DNA of 64,000 nucleotides, from contig NZ_CP038231.1 in NCBI RefSeq assembly GCF_006542395.2, forward strand, positions 1,550,001 through 1,614,000, given 5' to 3'. Below are positions 37,802 through 47,299 of the stretch, in pieces. The stretch's first letter is position 1. Every line of letters starts with the position of its first letter. Made by a program: the position numbers and the translations under genes. The stretch is from Formicincola oecophyllae. GTDB lineage: Bacteria > Pseudomonadota > Alphaproteobacteria > Acetobacterales > Acetobacteraceae. The notes beneath the pieces were generated by a model. It ran no database searches. It saw nothing but the letters and a program-made list of their open reading frames with translations, and was not told the origin of the DNA.

Positions 37802-37830
37802 TTGCCCTGGGCGCCCAAAACCGCTATGGA
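37802..37830 (+). promoter_or_regulatory. Probable sigma-70-type promoter for rpsB-tsf
   Basis: TTGCCC (37802-37807) and TATGGA (37825-37830) are spaced by 17 bases. The transcript would begin near 37837 and have a leader of about 130 bases rich in GGG/CCC segments able to form hairpins; it could carry the S2 autoregulatory leader known in other bacteria, which I cannot confirm. Confidence 0.45.
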
Positions 37831-37967
37831 GTGCGCAACCAGCCCTGCCAGCCCGGCGGGGGTGGTGATTCCGCACGCATGGCCGGGTCCTCCTGGTGTT
37901 GGGCTGGGGCACACCCACCTGATGCGCGCCATGCGGAGGCACAACCAGAAACGACAGGCACACAATC

Positions 37968-38804
37968 ATGGCCCTTCCTGAATTCACCATGCGCCAGCTC
38001 CTTGAAGCCGGTGTTCATTTCGGTCACAACACCCGCCGCTGGAACCCAGCGATGGCGCCTTACATTTTTGGCGTCCGCAACCAGGTCCACATCCTTGACC
38101 TGCAGCAGACCGTCCCCCTGCTTGACCGCGCTCTTAAGCAGATCCGCGACACCGTGGCCGCTGGCGGCCGCGTTCTGTTCGTTGGCACCAAGCGCGCCGC
38201 TGCTGAGCCCATCGCCGAGGCCGCCCAGCGCTGCGGGCAGTACTACGTCAACCACCGCTGGCTTGGTGGCATGTTGACGAACTGGAAGACCATCACTGGT
38301 TCCATCAAGCGTCTGCGCGCCATTGACGACATGCTGGCTGGCGACACCGCCGGCCTGACCAAGAAAGAGATCCTTGACATCACCCGTGACCGCGAGAAGC
38401 TGGAGCGTTCACTGGGCGGCATCAAGGACATGGGCGGCCTGCCCGACCTGCTGTTCGTCATCGACACCAACAAGGAGAAGCTGGCCGTTGAGGAAGCCCG
38501 CAAGCTGGGCATTCCTGTTGTCGCCATCCTTGACAGCAACTCCAACCCTGAAGGTGTCGCCTTCCCCGTGCCTGGCAATGATGACGCCATCCGCGCCATC
38601 ACCATGTACTGCGACCTGGTCGCAGGCGCTGTGCTGGACGGTATCTCCGCTGAGCTGGCTGCCTCTGGCCAGGACCTTGGCGCTGCTGAAGAACTGGAAG
38701 GCCAGGTCGCCCTTGAGGTCGCCGAAGCCGCCAACGCCGCTGACCTGAACGCTGCTGAGGCCGCCCCCGCCCAAGAAGCGCCCAAGGCTGCCGCTAAGGC
38801 CTGA
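37968..38804 (+). CDS. rpsB: 30S ribosomal protein S2
   Basis: 278 residues; binds the 30S subunit. The family's opening [22 protein letters not shown], then [16 protein letters not shown] and [19 protein letters not shown] are near-universal S2 segments. The C-terminus has an alanine/glutamate-rich tail of about 45 residues (from about residue 235), common in alphaproteobacterial S2. Strongly codon-biased. Followed by tsf in the usual order, with a hairpin in the 177-bp space. Confidence 0.98.
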   Translation: MALPEFTMRQLLEAGVHFGHNTRRWNPAMAPYIFGVRNQVHILDLQQTVPLLDRALKQIRDTVAAGGRVLFVGTKRAAAEPIAEAAQRCGQYYVNHRWLGGMLTNWKTITGSIKRLRAIDDMLAGDTAGLTKKEILDITRDREKLERSLGGIKDMGGLPDLLFVIDTNKEKLAVEEARKLGIPVVAILDSNSNPEGVAFPVPGNDDAIRAITMYCDLVAGAVLDGISAELAASGQDLGAAEELEGQVALEVAEAANAADLNAAEAAPAQEAPKAAAKA

Positions 38805-38813
38805 TTCTAGCTG

Positions 38814-38831
38814 GCCTGGGGCACCCCAGGC
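38814..38831. other. Perfect hairpin between rpsB and tsf
   Basis: GCCTGGG and CCCAGGC form a 7-bp stem with loop GCAC, nine bases after the rpsB stop. There is no T run, so it may stabilise the rpsB mRNA end or attenuate tsf. Confidence 0.5.
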
Positions 38832-38981
38832 TGCTGGCTTGACTGTGGCCAGGCCCGCCAACCCTCCGGGCTGGCTGGGCTTGCCCCAGCCGTTCCCCGC
38901 CGGCCCCGCTTAGCGCAGCGCTTTGCAGGGCATGTTGGTGGGGCGGCACCTTTTCCGCACCCCAAGCAGGAAACACTATTC

Positions 38982-39890
38982 ATGGCAAACATTACCGCAG
39001 CCCAGGTACGCGAACTGCGCTCCACCACTGGCGCCGGCATGATGGACTGCAAAAAGGCCCTGGCTGAGACAGACGGCAAAATGCAGGACGCCATCGACTG
39101 GCTCCGCAAGAAGGGCCTTTCGCAGGCCGCCAAGAAATCTGGCCGTACCGCTTCCGAAGGCCTGGTGGGTGTTGCTTCCTCTGGCCGCAAAGCTGCCATG
39201 GTGGAAGTCAACGCTGAGACAGACTTCGTGGCCCGCAACGAGGCTTTCCAGAACGCTGTGGCCCAGATCGCCGAAGCCGCCCTCAAGGCTGGCAGCGACT
39301 TGGACGCCCTCAACAAGGCCATCCTGCCTTCAGGCCGTTCCGTTGCTGATGAGCTGACGCACCTTGTGGCTACCATCGGGGAGAACATGACCCTGCGCCG
39401 CGCCGCTGTGCTGGAGGTCCCCTCAGGCGTGGTGGCAAGCTACGTTCATGGCGCGCTGCGCCCTGGCGTGGGCCGCATTGGCGTGCTGGCCGCGCTGGAG
39501 GCCCCCTCTGAAAGCGCAGCGATTGAGGAGCTTGGCCGCCAGGTGGGCATGCATGTGGCCGCCACCCGCCCAGCCGCCCTTAAACGGGAGGACGTCGCCC
39601 CAGACGCCCTGGAGCGTGAACGCTCTGTGCTGATGGAGCAAGCACGTGCCTCAGGCAAGCCTGATGCCATCATTGAGAAGATGATCGATGGCCGCATCCG
39701 CAAGTTCTATGAGGAAGTCGTCCTTCTGGAGCAGACCTGGGTTTTGGATGGCGAATCCAAAGTCCAGAAAGTCCTCGACAAGGCCGGCGTGAAGCTGGTG
39801 GCTTTTGACCGCTTCCAACTTGGTGAAGGCATTGAGAAGGAAGAAAGCGACTTCGCCGCTGAAGTCGCCGCCGCTGCCGGCACCAAATAA
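38982..39890 (+). CDS. tsf: Elongation factor Ts
   Basis: 302 residues; nucleotide exchange factor for EF-Tu. N-terminal [18 protein letters not shown] and the EF-Tu-binding core [13 protein letters not shown] are diagnostic. The start ATG follows AGGAAAC. Codon bias is high. It ends with a clear terminator at 39926. Confidence 0.98.
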   Translation: MANITAAQVRELRSTTGAGMMDCKKALAETDGKMQDAIDWLRKKGLSQAAKKSGRTASEGLVGVASSGRKAAMVEVNAETDFVARNEAFQNAVAQIAEAALKAGSDLDALNKAILPSGRSVADELTHLVATIGENMTLRRAAVLEVPSGVVASYVHGALRPGVGRIGVLAALEAPSESAAIEELGRQVGMHVAATRPAALKREDVAPDALERERSVLMEQARASGKPDAIIEKMIDGRIRKFYEEVVLLEQTWVLDGESKVQKVLDKAGVKLVAFDRFQLGEGIEKEESDFAAEVAAAAGTK

Positions 39891-39925
39891 ACCTGCGGAC
39901 AGGTCCAGCCTGCCCCTGGCGTGTG

Positions 39926-39976
39926 AGCCTGCACGTCCCCCAGCCCTTTGTGGCTGGATGGGGCGGCAGGCTTTTT
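39926..39976 (+). terminator. Rho-independent terminator of rpsB-tsf
   Basis: Outer stem AGCCTGC/GCAGGCT with an inner stem CCAGCC/GGCTGG around CTTTGT, followed by TTTT. It lies 36 bases after the tsf stop. Confidence 0.8.
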
Positions 39977-40037
39977 CATGCCCCAAGCCGGCCCAGCGCC
40001 CCCTAGCGCCTGGAAGACGTAACGCGTGGAGGAAGCG

Positions 40038-40838
40038 ATGATTGAGTGGCAAACCCCAGCCGTGGTGCTGGATGGGCACGACAGTGGTGAGAATGGCGCC
40101 ATCATCACCTTCCTGACAGCGGAACACGGCCTGCGCCGCGCCAGTGCCCTGGGGGCGCGCGCCCGCAGCCAGCGCTCGCTTTGGCAACGCGGTAACATCA
40201 TCCTGGCCAGTTGGAAGGCGCGCCTGCCAGAGCAGCTAGGCCATGTGCGCGGCGAAATGCTCCACCCCGTCAGTGCTGTGTTGATGGAAAGCCCGCAAAG
40301 CCTGGCCGCCCTCAACAGTGCTTGCGCCCTGTGCTTGGAAACCCTGGCAGACAGACAGCCCCACCCGCGCCTGTTCGAAGGGCTGGTGCAGCTTCTGGGG
40401 CAGCTTTGCCGCAACCCTGGCCAGGTCCCTTGGGCGGATATCATCAATTGGGAACAGCTTCTGCTGGCGGAGCTTGGCTTTGGCCTTAACCTCGCTTCCT
40501 GTGCGGTCACGGGGGCCAAGGCTGGGGAAGGTGCTGTGCTGGTGGGTGTCTCCCCCCGCACTGGCCGTGCCGTTAGTGCTGCAGGGGCCGGGCGCTGGCG
40601 CGACCGCCTGCTGCCCTTGCCGCCTTTCATGGTGCCTGGCGCGCCAAGCACCACCCCCACCACGGCGGAAGCCCTGATGGGCCTGCGGCTGACAGGGCAT
40701 TTCCTGCGCCAGGATGTGTTTGACGCTGTCCACAAGCCCCTGCCCCTGGCGCGCGCCACGCTTGAGGCAGACCTGGGGGCTGCCCTTCCCAGCCCTGGGC
40801 CAAGCCCCCTTCGAGAGGGGAGTGAAAAGGGGGAATGA
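40038..40838 (+). CDS. recO: DNA repair protein RecO
   Basis: 266 residues; loads RecA with RecR during recombinational repair. OB-fold N-terminus TPAVVLDGHDSGENGAIITFLTAEHG with the basic GLRRASALGARAR is typical; the C-terminal helical part has LRLTGHFLRQDVFDAV. The ATG at 40038 follows GGAGGAAGCG. It lies upstream of parC, an order common in alphaproteobacteria. The last 15 residues (SPLREGSEKGE) look like low-complexity tail. Confidence 0.88.
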   Translation: MIEWQTPAVVLDGHDSGENGAIITFLTAEHGLRRASALGARARSQRSLWQRGNIILASWKARLPEQLGHVRGEMLHPVSAVLMESPQSLAALNSACALCLETLADRQPHPRLFEGLVQLLGQLCRNPGQVPWADIINWEQLLLAELGFGLNLASCAVTGAKAGEGAVLVGVSPRTGRAVSAAGAGRWRDRLLPLPPFMVPGAPSTTPTTAEALMGLRLTGHFLRQDVFDAVHKPLPLARATLEADLGAALPSPGPSPLREGSEKGE

Positions 40839-40894
40839 AAGCGCATTTTTGCGCTGTTTCCTGCCTATTTCCTGCCCGCGCTTGGTGTTTGATG

Positions 40895-40903
40895 TGCTAA
40901 AGT
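40895..40903 (+). promoter_or_regulatory. Possible extended -10 box for parC
   Basis: TGCTAAAGT fits an extended -10 and lies 66-106 bases before the candidate parC starts. No good -35 box is seen. Confidence 0.3.
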
Positions 40904-40968
40904 GGGGCCTGAAAACAAGCGGAGAAGCAAACAGTCCCTAGGCCTTTGGCTGGCCTGGCACAAAGCGG

Positions 40969-43275
40969 TTGGACTGCACAATTCAGGACAGTGAAAGCGT
41001 TGACGGCGTGACAGCATCAAACAGGAAGAAAACAGCGACCAACACCCCCACCAAAGTAGCGCTGGCGGAGAGGCCGGCTGGCACCATCCGCAATGTGCCG
41101 TTGATTGAGGCTTTGAGCGAGCGCTACCTCTCCTACGCCCTTTCCACCATCACGGCGCGTTCGCTGCCAGACGTGCGCGATGGCCTCAAGCCTGTCCACC
41201 GCCGCCTGGTCTATGCCATGCATGAGCTGAAGCTGAACCCGGAAGCTGGTTTCAAAAAATGCGCCCGCGTTGTGGGGGACGTCATCGGCAAGTACCACCC
41301 CCATGGGGATGCCGCCGTTTATGATGCGCTGGTGCGTTTGGCGCAGGATTTCGCTGCGCGCTACCCCTTGGTGGAGGGACAGGGCAATTTCGGCTCCATT
41401 GATGGCGATGGTGCAGCCGCCATGCGCTACACGGAAAGCCGCCTGACCTTCACAGCGCAAGTGTTGCTGGAGGGAATCGGTGATGACGCGACCGATTTCC
41501 GCCCCACCTATGACGGCGAAAACCACGAGCCCACCGTTATGCCTGGCCTTTTCCCCAACTTGCTGGCCAACGGCGCGGCCGGCATTGCTGTGGGCATGGC
41601 CACCAACATTCCCCCCCACAACGCTGTGGAGCTTTACAACGCCGCTGTGCGCCTGGCTGAAAACCCAGCGGCTACGGTTGATGATTTGCTGGTTGACATC
41701 GGCGGTCCTGACTTCCCCACAGGCGGTGTCCTGGTGGAGGACAAAGCCACCCTGAAGGCTGCCTATGAAAGTGGGCGCGGTGCTTTCAGGGTGCGGGCGC
41801 GCTGGCAGGTGGAGGATCTGGGGCGCGGCCAATGGCAGGTGGTGGTTACGGAACTGCCCTACCAGGTGCAGAAAGGCCGCTTGATTGAGCAAATCGCCAG
41901 CGCGATGGAAAAGAAGAAGCTGCCCCTCTTGGCTGACGTGCGCGATGAGAGCGCTGAAAACGTGCGCCTGGTGCTGGAACCCAAGAACCGCTCTGTCGCG
42001 CCTGAAATGCTGATGGAGACGCTGTTCCGCACCACACCGCTTGAGAACCGCTTTAGCCTCAATATGAACGTTCTGGACGCTACAGGGGTGCCTGGGGTGC
42101 ATTCGCTCAAGGCCGTTCTGCAGGCCTGGCTTGACCATGCCCACGACGTCTTCAAGCGCCGCGCCGCCCACAGGCTGGAGGGGGTGCGCCGCCGCTTGGC
42201 CATCCTGGACGCTTTGATGACGGTCTACCTCCACCTGGACAGCGTGATTGCCATCATCCGCGATGAGGACGACCCCAAAGCCGCGCTGATGGCAGCTCAT
42301 AGTCTTGACGAGATGCAGGCCAACGCCATCCTGGACATGCGCCTGCGCTCTCTCAAGCGCTTGGAGGAGGCAAGCCTGCGCAAGGAGCGCACGGCCCTTG
42401 CCAAGGAGGCCGCCACCCTTGAGGGCTTGCTTGGTTCCGAACGCAAGCGCTGGCGGAAGTTGGTGGCTAATCTGCGCGCCATGGCAGCGCTTTACGCAGC
42501 CAGGCCAGAGGGCGCGCGCCGCACCAGCCTGGCTGCCGCTCCAGCTGAGGTGGACGTTAGCGCCGCTGTGGAGGACATCGAGCGCGAGCCCGTCACCGTG
42601 GTGCTGTCGCGCCAGGGCTGGCTGCGGGCGCTCAAAGGGCACGGCCTTGAAACGGACAAAATGCGCTTCAAGGATGGTGACGAGGGCTGGTTGGCCATTG
42701 AGTGCGAAAGCACAGACAAGCTTGCCCTGATGTCAAGCGGTGGGCGCGCCTTCACCCTGGCTGCGGCTGACATGCCGCGTGGGCGCGGCCATGGCAAGGC
42801 TGTGCGCACCATTGTGGACGTCCCCCCTGAGGACCAGGTGGTGGCGCTGTTCCCCCTGCGTGACGATGAGTGCCGCCTGTTTACCACAGCGCAAGGGCGC
42901 GGCATGAAGGTGCGCGGCGCCAGCCTGGCCGCTGAGAAACGCACGGGGCGACAGGTGGTCAACCTGCGTGAGGGCGACAGCCTGGCCCATTGCCAGCTTG
43001 TGGAAGGCGACAGCGTTCTTCTGGTGGGCAGCCACCGCAAAGCGCTAGCCTTCCCGCTGGAGCACGTGCCAGAAGTCACGCGCGGGCAAGGGGTGCAGTT
43101 CCAGCGCTTGCCAGAGGGGGCCTTTGTGCGTGAGGTGAGAATGTTCGACAGTGCTGAAGGGCTTGTGTGGCGCCCAGGCCAACGCCAGCGCAAGCCAGCT
43201 GACCTGGAGAAGCTTTTTGGCCGCCGTGGCGCCGTGGGGCGCCAGGCGCCGCAATGGATGCTGCGCGAAGCCTGA
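40969..43275 (+). CDS. parC: DNA topoisomerase IV subunit A
   Basis: 768 residues; decatenates chromosomes with ParE. The N-terminal breakage-reunion domain has [36 protein letters not shown] and the active-site tyrosine in [11 protein letters not shown] (about Y153). The C-terminal beta-pinwheel is present but short, as in ParC rather than GyrA. No ATG is available: a TTG at 40969 or a GTG at 41008 could be the start; the conserved part begins about residue 45. parE is outside the window. Confidence 0.92.
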   Translation: MDCTIQDSESVDGVTASNRKKTATNTPTKVALAERPAGTIRNVPLIEALSERYLSYALSTITARSLPDVRDGLKPVHRRLVYAMHELKLNPEAGFKKCARVVGDVIGKYHPHGDAAVYDALVRLAQDFAARYPLVEGQGNFGSIDGDGAAAMRYTESRLTFTAQVLLEGIGDDATDFRPTYDGENHEPTVMPGLFPNLLANGAAGIAVGMATNIPPHNAVELYNAAVRLAENPAATVDDLLVDIGGPDFPTGGVLVEDKATLKAAYESGRGAFRVRARWQVEDLGRGQWQVVVTELPYQVQKGRLIEQIASAMEKKKLPLLADVRDESAENVRLVLEPKNRSVAPEMLMETLFRTTPLENRFSLNMNVLDATGVPGVHSLKAVLQAWLDHAHDVFKRRAAHRLEGVRRRLAILDALMTVYLHLDSVIAIIRDEDDPKAALMAAHSLDEMQANAILDMRLRSLKRLEEASLRKERTALAKEAATLEGLLGSERKRWRKLVANLRAMAALYAARPEGARRTSLAAAPAEVDVSAAVEDIEREPVTVVLSRQGWLRALKGHGLETDKMRFKDGDEGWLAIECESTDKLALMSSGGRAFTLAAADMPRGRGHGKAVRTIVDVPPEDQVVALFPLRDDECRLFTTAQGRGMKVRGASLAAEKRTGRQVVNLREGDSLAHCQLVEGDSVLLVGSHRKALAFPLEHVPEVTRGQGVQFQRLPEGAFVREVRMFDSAEGLVWRPGQRQRKPADLEKLFGRRGAVGRQAPQWMLREA

Positions 43276-43340
43276 ACAAACCGCGCCTAACGTGCCCTGC
43301 CGCTGTGGCTTGTGCGCGCACATGAGGGGAGAACCAAGCC

Positions 43341-44888
43341 ATGTCCATGCTGCCCACACCTGCAGACCAAGAGAGAATGCTGGCTGCCCTTGTGCCTGAT
43401 TCACTGCCGCCACACCTGCAAAAGCGCCTTCTGGGTGCGCTGCGGAAAGTGGATGGGGCATTGGTCGCGCGTTTCAAACGGGCCACATCGCCTTTACACA
43501 TCACCCTGGAGGTGGCGCGGCTAGGCTGCGCTGTGGGGGCCACGTTCCACATCCTGCTGACCAAGCGCAATACGGCCGCCGCCATGGGCTGGATCGGCGC
43601 CTGCTGGATGCGCCCTTTCAGCGGCACGCTGCTTTACCTGACATTTGGCATTAACCGCGTCCAGCGCAAAGCGCAGCGCCTGATGAACCGCTGCGCCCTT
43701 CCAGCCAGCGTGCCGCTGCAGTCGCTGGCCTGCAACCCGCCAGGCCCCCTGCAGCCCCTGGTGCGGATGCTTGACCTCATCACCGACAACAAGCTTCTGC
43801 GCGGCAACAGCGTCCAGCCCTATTTCAGCGGTGAGGCAGCCTATCCCGCCATGCTGGAGGCCATCAACAGCGCCAAGACGTCCATCGTGCTTGGGGTCTA
43901 CATCTTCGCTGACGACAAGGTGGGCAAGCAGTTCATCAAAGCGCTGGCCGCTGCCGTCCGCCGCGGGGTGGCTGTGCGTGTCCTGGTGGATGGCATCGGC
44001 AGTGGCTATTTCCGCAGCCCAGCCTATGACGCCCTCAGGAAGGCTGGCGTGCCGGCTGCGCGCTTCATGCACTCCTTCTGGCCATGGCAGATGACGTTCA
44101 TCAACCTGCGCCTGCACCGCAAAATCCTGGTGGTGGACGGGCGCGTGGGCTTCACGGGGGGGATGAACATCACCGTGCACAACCTCGTCCACCTCAAGCA
44201 GCCCTACCCCATCGCTGACACCGCCTTCCGCATTGAAGGGCCCACAGCGTTGCAGCTGACGGACACCTTCGCGCGCGATTGGGCCTTCACCACAGGCGAG
44301 GTCCTCGATGGGCCCACCTTCTTCCCCAATCCAGAGACGCCAGGCACCATTCCAACGCGCATTGTGGCTTCCGGCCCAGACAGGGACATGGAGCGGATCG
44401 AGTACACCATGCTTCAAGCCGTCATCCTGGCCAAAAAGCACGTGTGTTTCATGACGCCTTACTTCATCCCTGATTCGCGCCTAGCCACGGAGCTTGGCCT
44501 GGCCGTGCTACGCGGTGTGCAGGTGGACCTCATCGTGCCACACCCCAGCAACCATCCCTTTGTCGACCATGCGCGCGACTTCTACCTCCGCCCCTTGGTG
44601 AAGGTTGGCGTGAACATCTGGTACGGCACCCAGCCCTTCAATCATTCCAAGCTGATGACGGTGGACGGTGAATGGGCCTTGGTGGGCAGCGCCAACATGG
44701 ACCCGCGTTCGCTCCGGCTGAACTTCGAGGCTGACGCTGCCATCCATGACCAAGCCGTCACGCGCAAGGTGCTTGATTACATGCTGGCCCAGCGTGAGGA
44801 GCAGCTCACCATGGCCATGATCCGCCGCTGGCCTTTGTGGAAAAGGCTGCGCAACAGCATCTGCCGCCTACTTTCGCCCTATCTGTGA
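43341..44888 (+). CDS. Phospholipase D-type cardiolipin synthase
   Basis: 515 residues. Two HKD catalytic motifs are intact: HRKILVVDGRVGFTGG (H259) and HSKLMTVDGEWALVGSANMD (about H435), so it should join two phosphatidylglycerols or a similar pair. The N-terminus (residues 40-110) has hydrophobic stretches but the usual two clean transmembrane helices of ClsA are not obvious; it may be closer to ClsC or YwiE types. The ATG at 43341 follows GGGGAGAACC. A 15-bp duplication carries a second copy of its last codons and stop. Confidence 0.85.
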   Translation: MSMLPTPADQERMLAALVPDSLPPHLQKRLLGALRKVDGALVARFKRATSPLHITLEVARLGCAVGATFHILLTKRNTAAAMGWIGACWMRPFSGTLLYLTFGINRVQRKAQRLMNRCALPASVPLQSLACNPPGPLQPLVRMLDLITDNKLLRGNSVQPYFSGEAAYPAMLEAINSAKTSIVLGVYIFADDKVGKQFIKALAAAVRRGVAVRVLVDGIGSGYFRSPAYDALRKAGVPAARFMHSFWPWQMTFINLRLHRKILVVDGRVGFTGGMNITVHNLVHLKQPYPIADTAFRIEGPTALQLTDTFARDWAFTTGEVLDGPTFFPNPETPGTIPTRIVASGPDRDMERIEYTMLQAVILAKKHVCFMTPYFIPDSRLATELGLAVLRGVQVDLIVPHPSNHPFVDHARDFYLRPLVKVGVNIWYGTQPFNHSKLMTVDGEWALVGSANMDPRSLRLNFEADAAIHDQAVTRKVLDYMLAQREEQLTMAMIRRWPLWKRLRNSICRLLSPYL

Positions 44889-44905
44889 GGGCCCTATCTG
44901 TGAAG
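44876..44905. repeat. 15-bp tandem duplication over the cls stop codon
   Basis: GCCCTATCTGTGAGG (44876-44890) is followed directly by GCCCTATCTGTGAAG (44891-44905). The stop TGA of the cardiolipin synthase gene is in the first copy, so the product is unaffected. Confidence 0.9.
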
Positions 44906-44924
44906 GCCTTGCCCAAGGCTTAAA

Positions 44925-44956
44925 GGGCTGGGCTCAAGGGCTGCGAGCCCCAGCCC
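44925..44956. terminator. Bidirectional terminator-like hairpin between convergent genes
   Basis: GGGCTGGGCTC and GAGCCCCAGCCC pair along 11 bp with one bulge. On the minus strand TTTAAG follows, so it would best end the nuclease transcript; on the plus strand no T run is seen. Confidence 0.6.
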
Positions 44957-44962
44957 CACCCC

Positions 44963-45736
44963 TTAAACGGGGGAAGGTTGAAGCAGCAGTGAAATAGGTT
45001 TGTGGTCTGAGCCAAAAGTGGGCAGCGTACCGCGTTCCAGAGCTTGGAAGCCACGCACCAGGCAGCGGTCCAGGCGCAGGGGGATGCGCTTAAGCATTAA
45101 GTGGGTGCGCGCGCGCGGCCCAACATCCTTGAACTCTCCCAAAAGGGCCGGGCCAACCTGGTTGAAGTCCCCCATGATGATGGCACGTTCCAAAAGGCCC
45201 GCGCGCAGGTGCCGCAGCTGGCGCCTGTTGAGGATCTGCCCGTGGGAGAGGTGGACATTAGCGATGCAGAAAGGCCCAAACGGCGCCTGGAAACGCATAA
45301 CCTGCGCATTGCGCCGCACGATCATGCCAGGTGGCAGGGGGTGGAGGGCCGGTAGGGCGTCAAAAGGCAGGCGACTCCAGCAGGCAGTGCCGTGGGGGCG
45401 CCCTGGCAAGCAGGCGCGGGCATAGTGGCCGCCCAGCAGCCCTGGTAAGGCGTCCGTCATGGGTAGGGCTTCCTGCATCAGCAAAACGTCAGGGTTGGTC
45501 AGATCCACCAAGCGCAGGACGTCATGAAGGGTGGCGCCTTTGATATGGAGCAGGTTCCAGCTGACGACACGCAGCCAAGGCGGGTTGGCAAGCCCCCCCT
45601 GGCCTTGGGGCACAATGCTGGAGTGTGGGGTGCCAGGCTGCGCGGGGGGGAAGGCGCCTACCTGGGCGCTTGGGGTGGGGCGTTCTGGCGCGGCGCCTGT
45701 GGGGGTGGTTGCGCTGGTGGGCGGGGAAATGGTCAT
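44963..45736 (-). CDS. Endonuclease/exonuclease/phosphatase (EEP) family protein
   Basis: 257 residues. The EEP fold motifs are RVVSWNLLHIKG (Asn), LLMQEALPM (Glu), ANVHLSHGQILNR, IIMGDFNQVG (Asp, Asn) and the C-terminal TFGSDHKPISLL (Asp-His). These are the metal and catalytic residues of the family, which includes nucleases and phosphodiesterases; substrate unknown. The first 45 residues are low-complexity. Its ATG overlaps the comM stop by four bases (ATGA), so it is the last gene of that operon. Confidence 0.8.
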   Translation of the reverse strand: MTISPPTSATTPTGAAPERPTPSAQVGAFPPAQPGTPHSSIVPQGQGGLANPPWLRVVSWNLLHIKGATLHDVLRLVDLTNPDVLLMQEALPMTDALPGLLGGHYARACLPGRPHGTACWSRLPFDALPALHPLPPGMIVRRNAQVMRFQAPFGPFCIANVHLSHGQILNRRQLRHLRAGLLERAIIMGDFNQVGPALLGEFKDVGPRARTHLMLKRIPLRLDRCLVRGFQALERGTLPTFGSDHKPISLLLQPSPV

Positions 45737-47292
45737 GAATGCACCCTGTAGCCCAACGCCTCCATGACGTGGGCTGGAAGAACGTCAGCGCTGCCAGCTA
45801 GGTCGGCGATGGTGCGCGCCACGCGCAGCAGCCGTGTAATGCCACGGTTGGAAAGGCGCAAGCGTAGCGCCGCTTCCTCTGTGCGGGTGCGGGCTTCCCT
45901 GTCCAGCGTAATCGTGCTGGCGTCCGCCATGGCGTTGGGGTGGCCCTGGCGTTCCACAGCGCGGCTGCGCGCAGCCACCACGCGGGCACGGACGGTGGCG
46001 CTGTTCTCCCCTGCTGGGGCGCGCATGATCTCAAGGGGGGAAAGAGGGGAGATGCGCACTTGAAGGTCGATGCGGTCCAAAAGCGGGCCAGAGAGGCGTG
46101 CCGTGTAATCCTCCCCGCAGCGCGGCGCTTTGCGGCAGGCCCGCTCAGGGTCGCCCAGATAGCCGCAGCGGCAGGGGTTCATGGCCGCCACGAACTGAAA
46201 GCGCGCTGGGTAAGTAGTGTGGCGCTGGGCGCGGGCAATAGTGATGGCGCCTGTCTCCAGCGGTTGGCGCAGGGCCTCAAGCGTGGGGCGGGCGAATTCG
46301 GGTAGCTCATCAAGGAACAGGACGCCGTCATGGGCCAGGCTGATTTCCCCTGGGCGGGCATGGGTGCCGCCGCCAGCCATGGCGGCCAAGCTGGCGTTGT
46401 GGTGCGGCGCGCGGTAAGGCGGCCGCAGGACGAGCTGGCCTGGCGCCAGCAATCCCGCCATGGAATGAATGCGCGAAACCTCCAGGATCTCTTCTGGTGA
46501 TAAATCGGGCAGCAGGCCAGGCAGGCGCGCTGCCAGCATGGACTTGCCTGTGCCAGGGGGACCGTTCATCAAAAGGGAGTGGCCGCCAGCTGCTGCGATT
46601 TCAAGCGCGCGCCGCCCAATGGCCTGGCCGCGCACGTCAGCCAGGTCTGGGCCATAATCAGGTTCCTGGGGGTGGGGGGCTGGCACGGGCGGCAAAGGCG
46701 CAACCCCCCTGAAATGCGCCACCAAGGCTGGGAGCGTGTCAGCCCCGGTGACGGGCAGTTCAGGGTGACCCCAGCGGGCCTCCACCCCTTGGCTGCGCGG
46801 GCAGACAAGCGCCAGGCCTTGCTGCGCCGCCGCCAGGGCTGCGCACAGAACGCCAGCCACGGGGTTGAGGCGCCCATCGAGCGCCAACTCCCCCAACGCC
46901 ATGCGCCCCTGGGTGGCTTCTGGCGGCACCACCCCCATGGCCGCTAGAAGGGCCAAGGCGATGGGCAGGTCATAATGAGCTCCCTCCTTGGGAATATCAG
47001 CTGGGGTAAGGCTGACCAGGATGCGCTTGGCCGGCAAAGCCAGCCCCATGCTGGCGCAGGCGGCGCGCACGCGCTCGCGTGCTTCCGCCACGGCTTTGTC
47101 AGGCATACCCACAATCAGGAAAGCGGGCAGCCCTGAGGAGATGTGCACTTCCACCGTGACAGGCACGGCCTCAATCCCAGCGAAGGCGCAAGTCTCCACC
47201 CGCGCCAGGCTTGGACTGCCTGCCCTGCCTGGGCCGCTGCCAGCCGCCTGGCTTGACGATGGCTGGCCTAACGTGGTGCCCCCCGCCATCAT
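45733..47292 (-). CDS. comM: YifB/ComM family Mg-chelatase-like AAA+ ATPase
   Basis: 519 residues. N-terminal Lon-like domain (AFAGIEAVPVTVEVHISSGL, then GLPAFLIVGMPDKAVAEAR); central AAA+ core with Walker A NGPPGTGKSMLA, Walker B HDGVLFLDELPEF; zinc-like cysteines in CGYLGDPERAC; C-terminal LSNRGITRLLRVARTIADL. In competent bacteria ComM drives branch migration during transformation. The ATG at 47292 gives a plausible N-terminus although a low-complexity stretch of about 30 residues comes first. Follows serA by 7 bp. Confidence 0.92.
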   Translation of the reverse strand: MMAGGTTLGQPSSSQAAGSGPGRAGSPSLARVETCAFAGIEAVPVTVEVHISSGLPAFLIVGMPDKAVAEARERVRAACASMGLALPAKRILVSLTPADIPKEGAHYDLPIALALLAAMGVVPPEATQGRMALGELALDGRLNPVAGVLCAALAAAQQGLALVCPRSQGVEARWGHPELPVTGADTLPALVAHFRGVAPLPPVPAPHPQEPDYGPDLADVRGQAIGRRALEIAAAGGHSLLMNGPPGTGKSMLAARLPGLLPDLSPEEILEVSRIHSMAGLLAPGQLVLRPPYRAPHHNASLAAMAGGGTHARPGEISLAHDGVLFLDELPEFARPTLEALRQPLETGAITIARAQRHTTYPARFQFVAAMNPCRCGYLGDPERACRKAPRCGEDYTARLSGPLLDRIDLQVRISPLSPLEIMRAPAGENSATVRARVVAARSRAVERQGHPNAMADASTITLDREARTRTEEAALRLRLSNRGITRLLRVARTIADLAGSADVLPAHVMEALGYRVHS

Positions 47293-47299
47293 GTCCCGC

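Noticed and set aside
39707-40846. Minus-strand open frame across recO and the end of tsf
   Set aside because: Antisense to two conserved genes and across a terminator; Arg/Ser-rich shadow.
41017-42642. Long minus-strand open frame (541 codons) opposite parC
   Set aside because: It lies wholly antisense to the conserved topoisomerase gene; such frames are expected in GC-rich DNA, and its translation has no family features.
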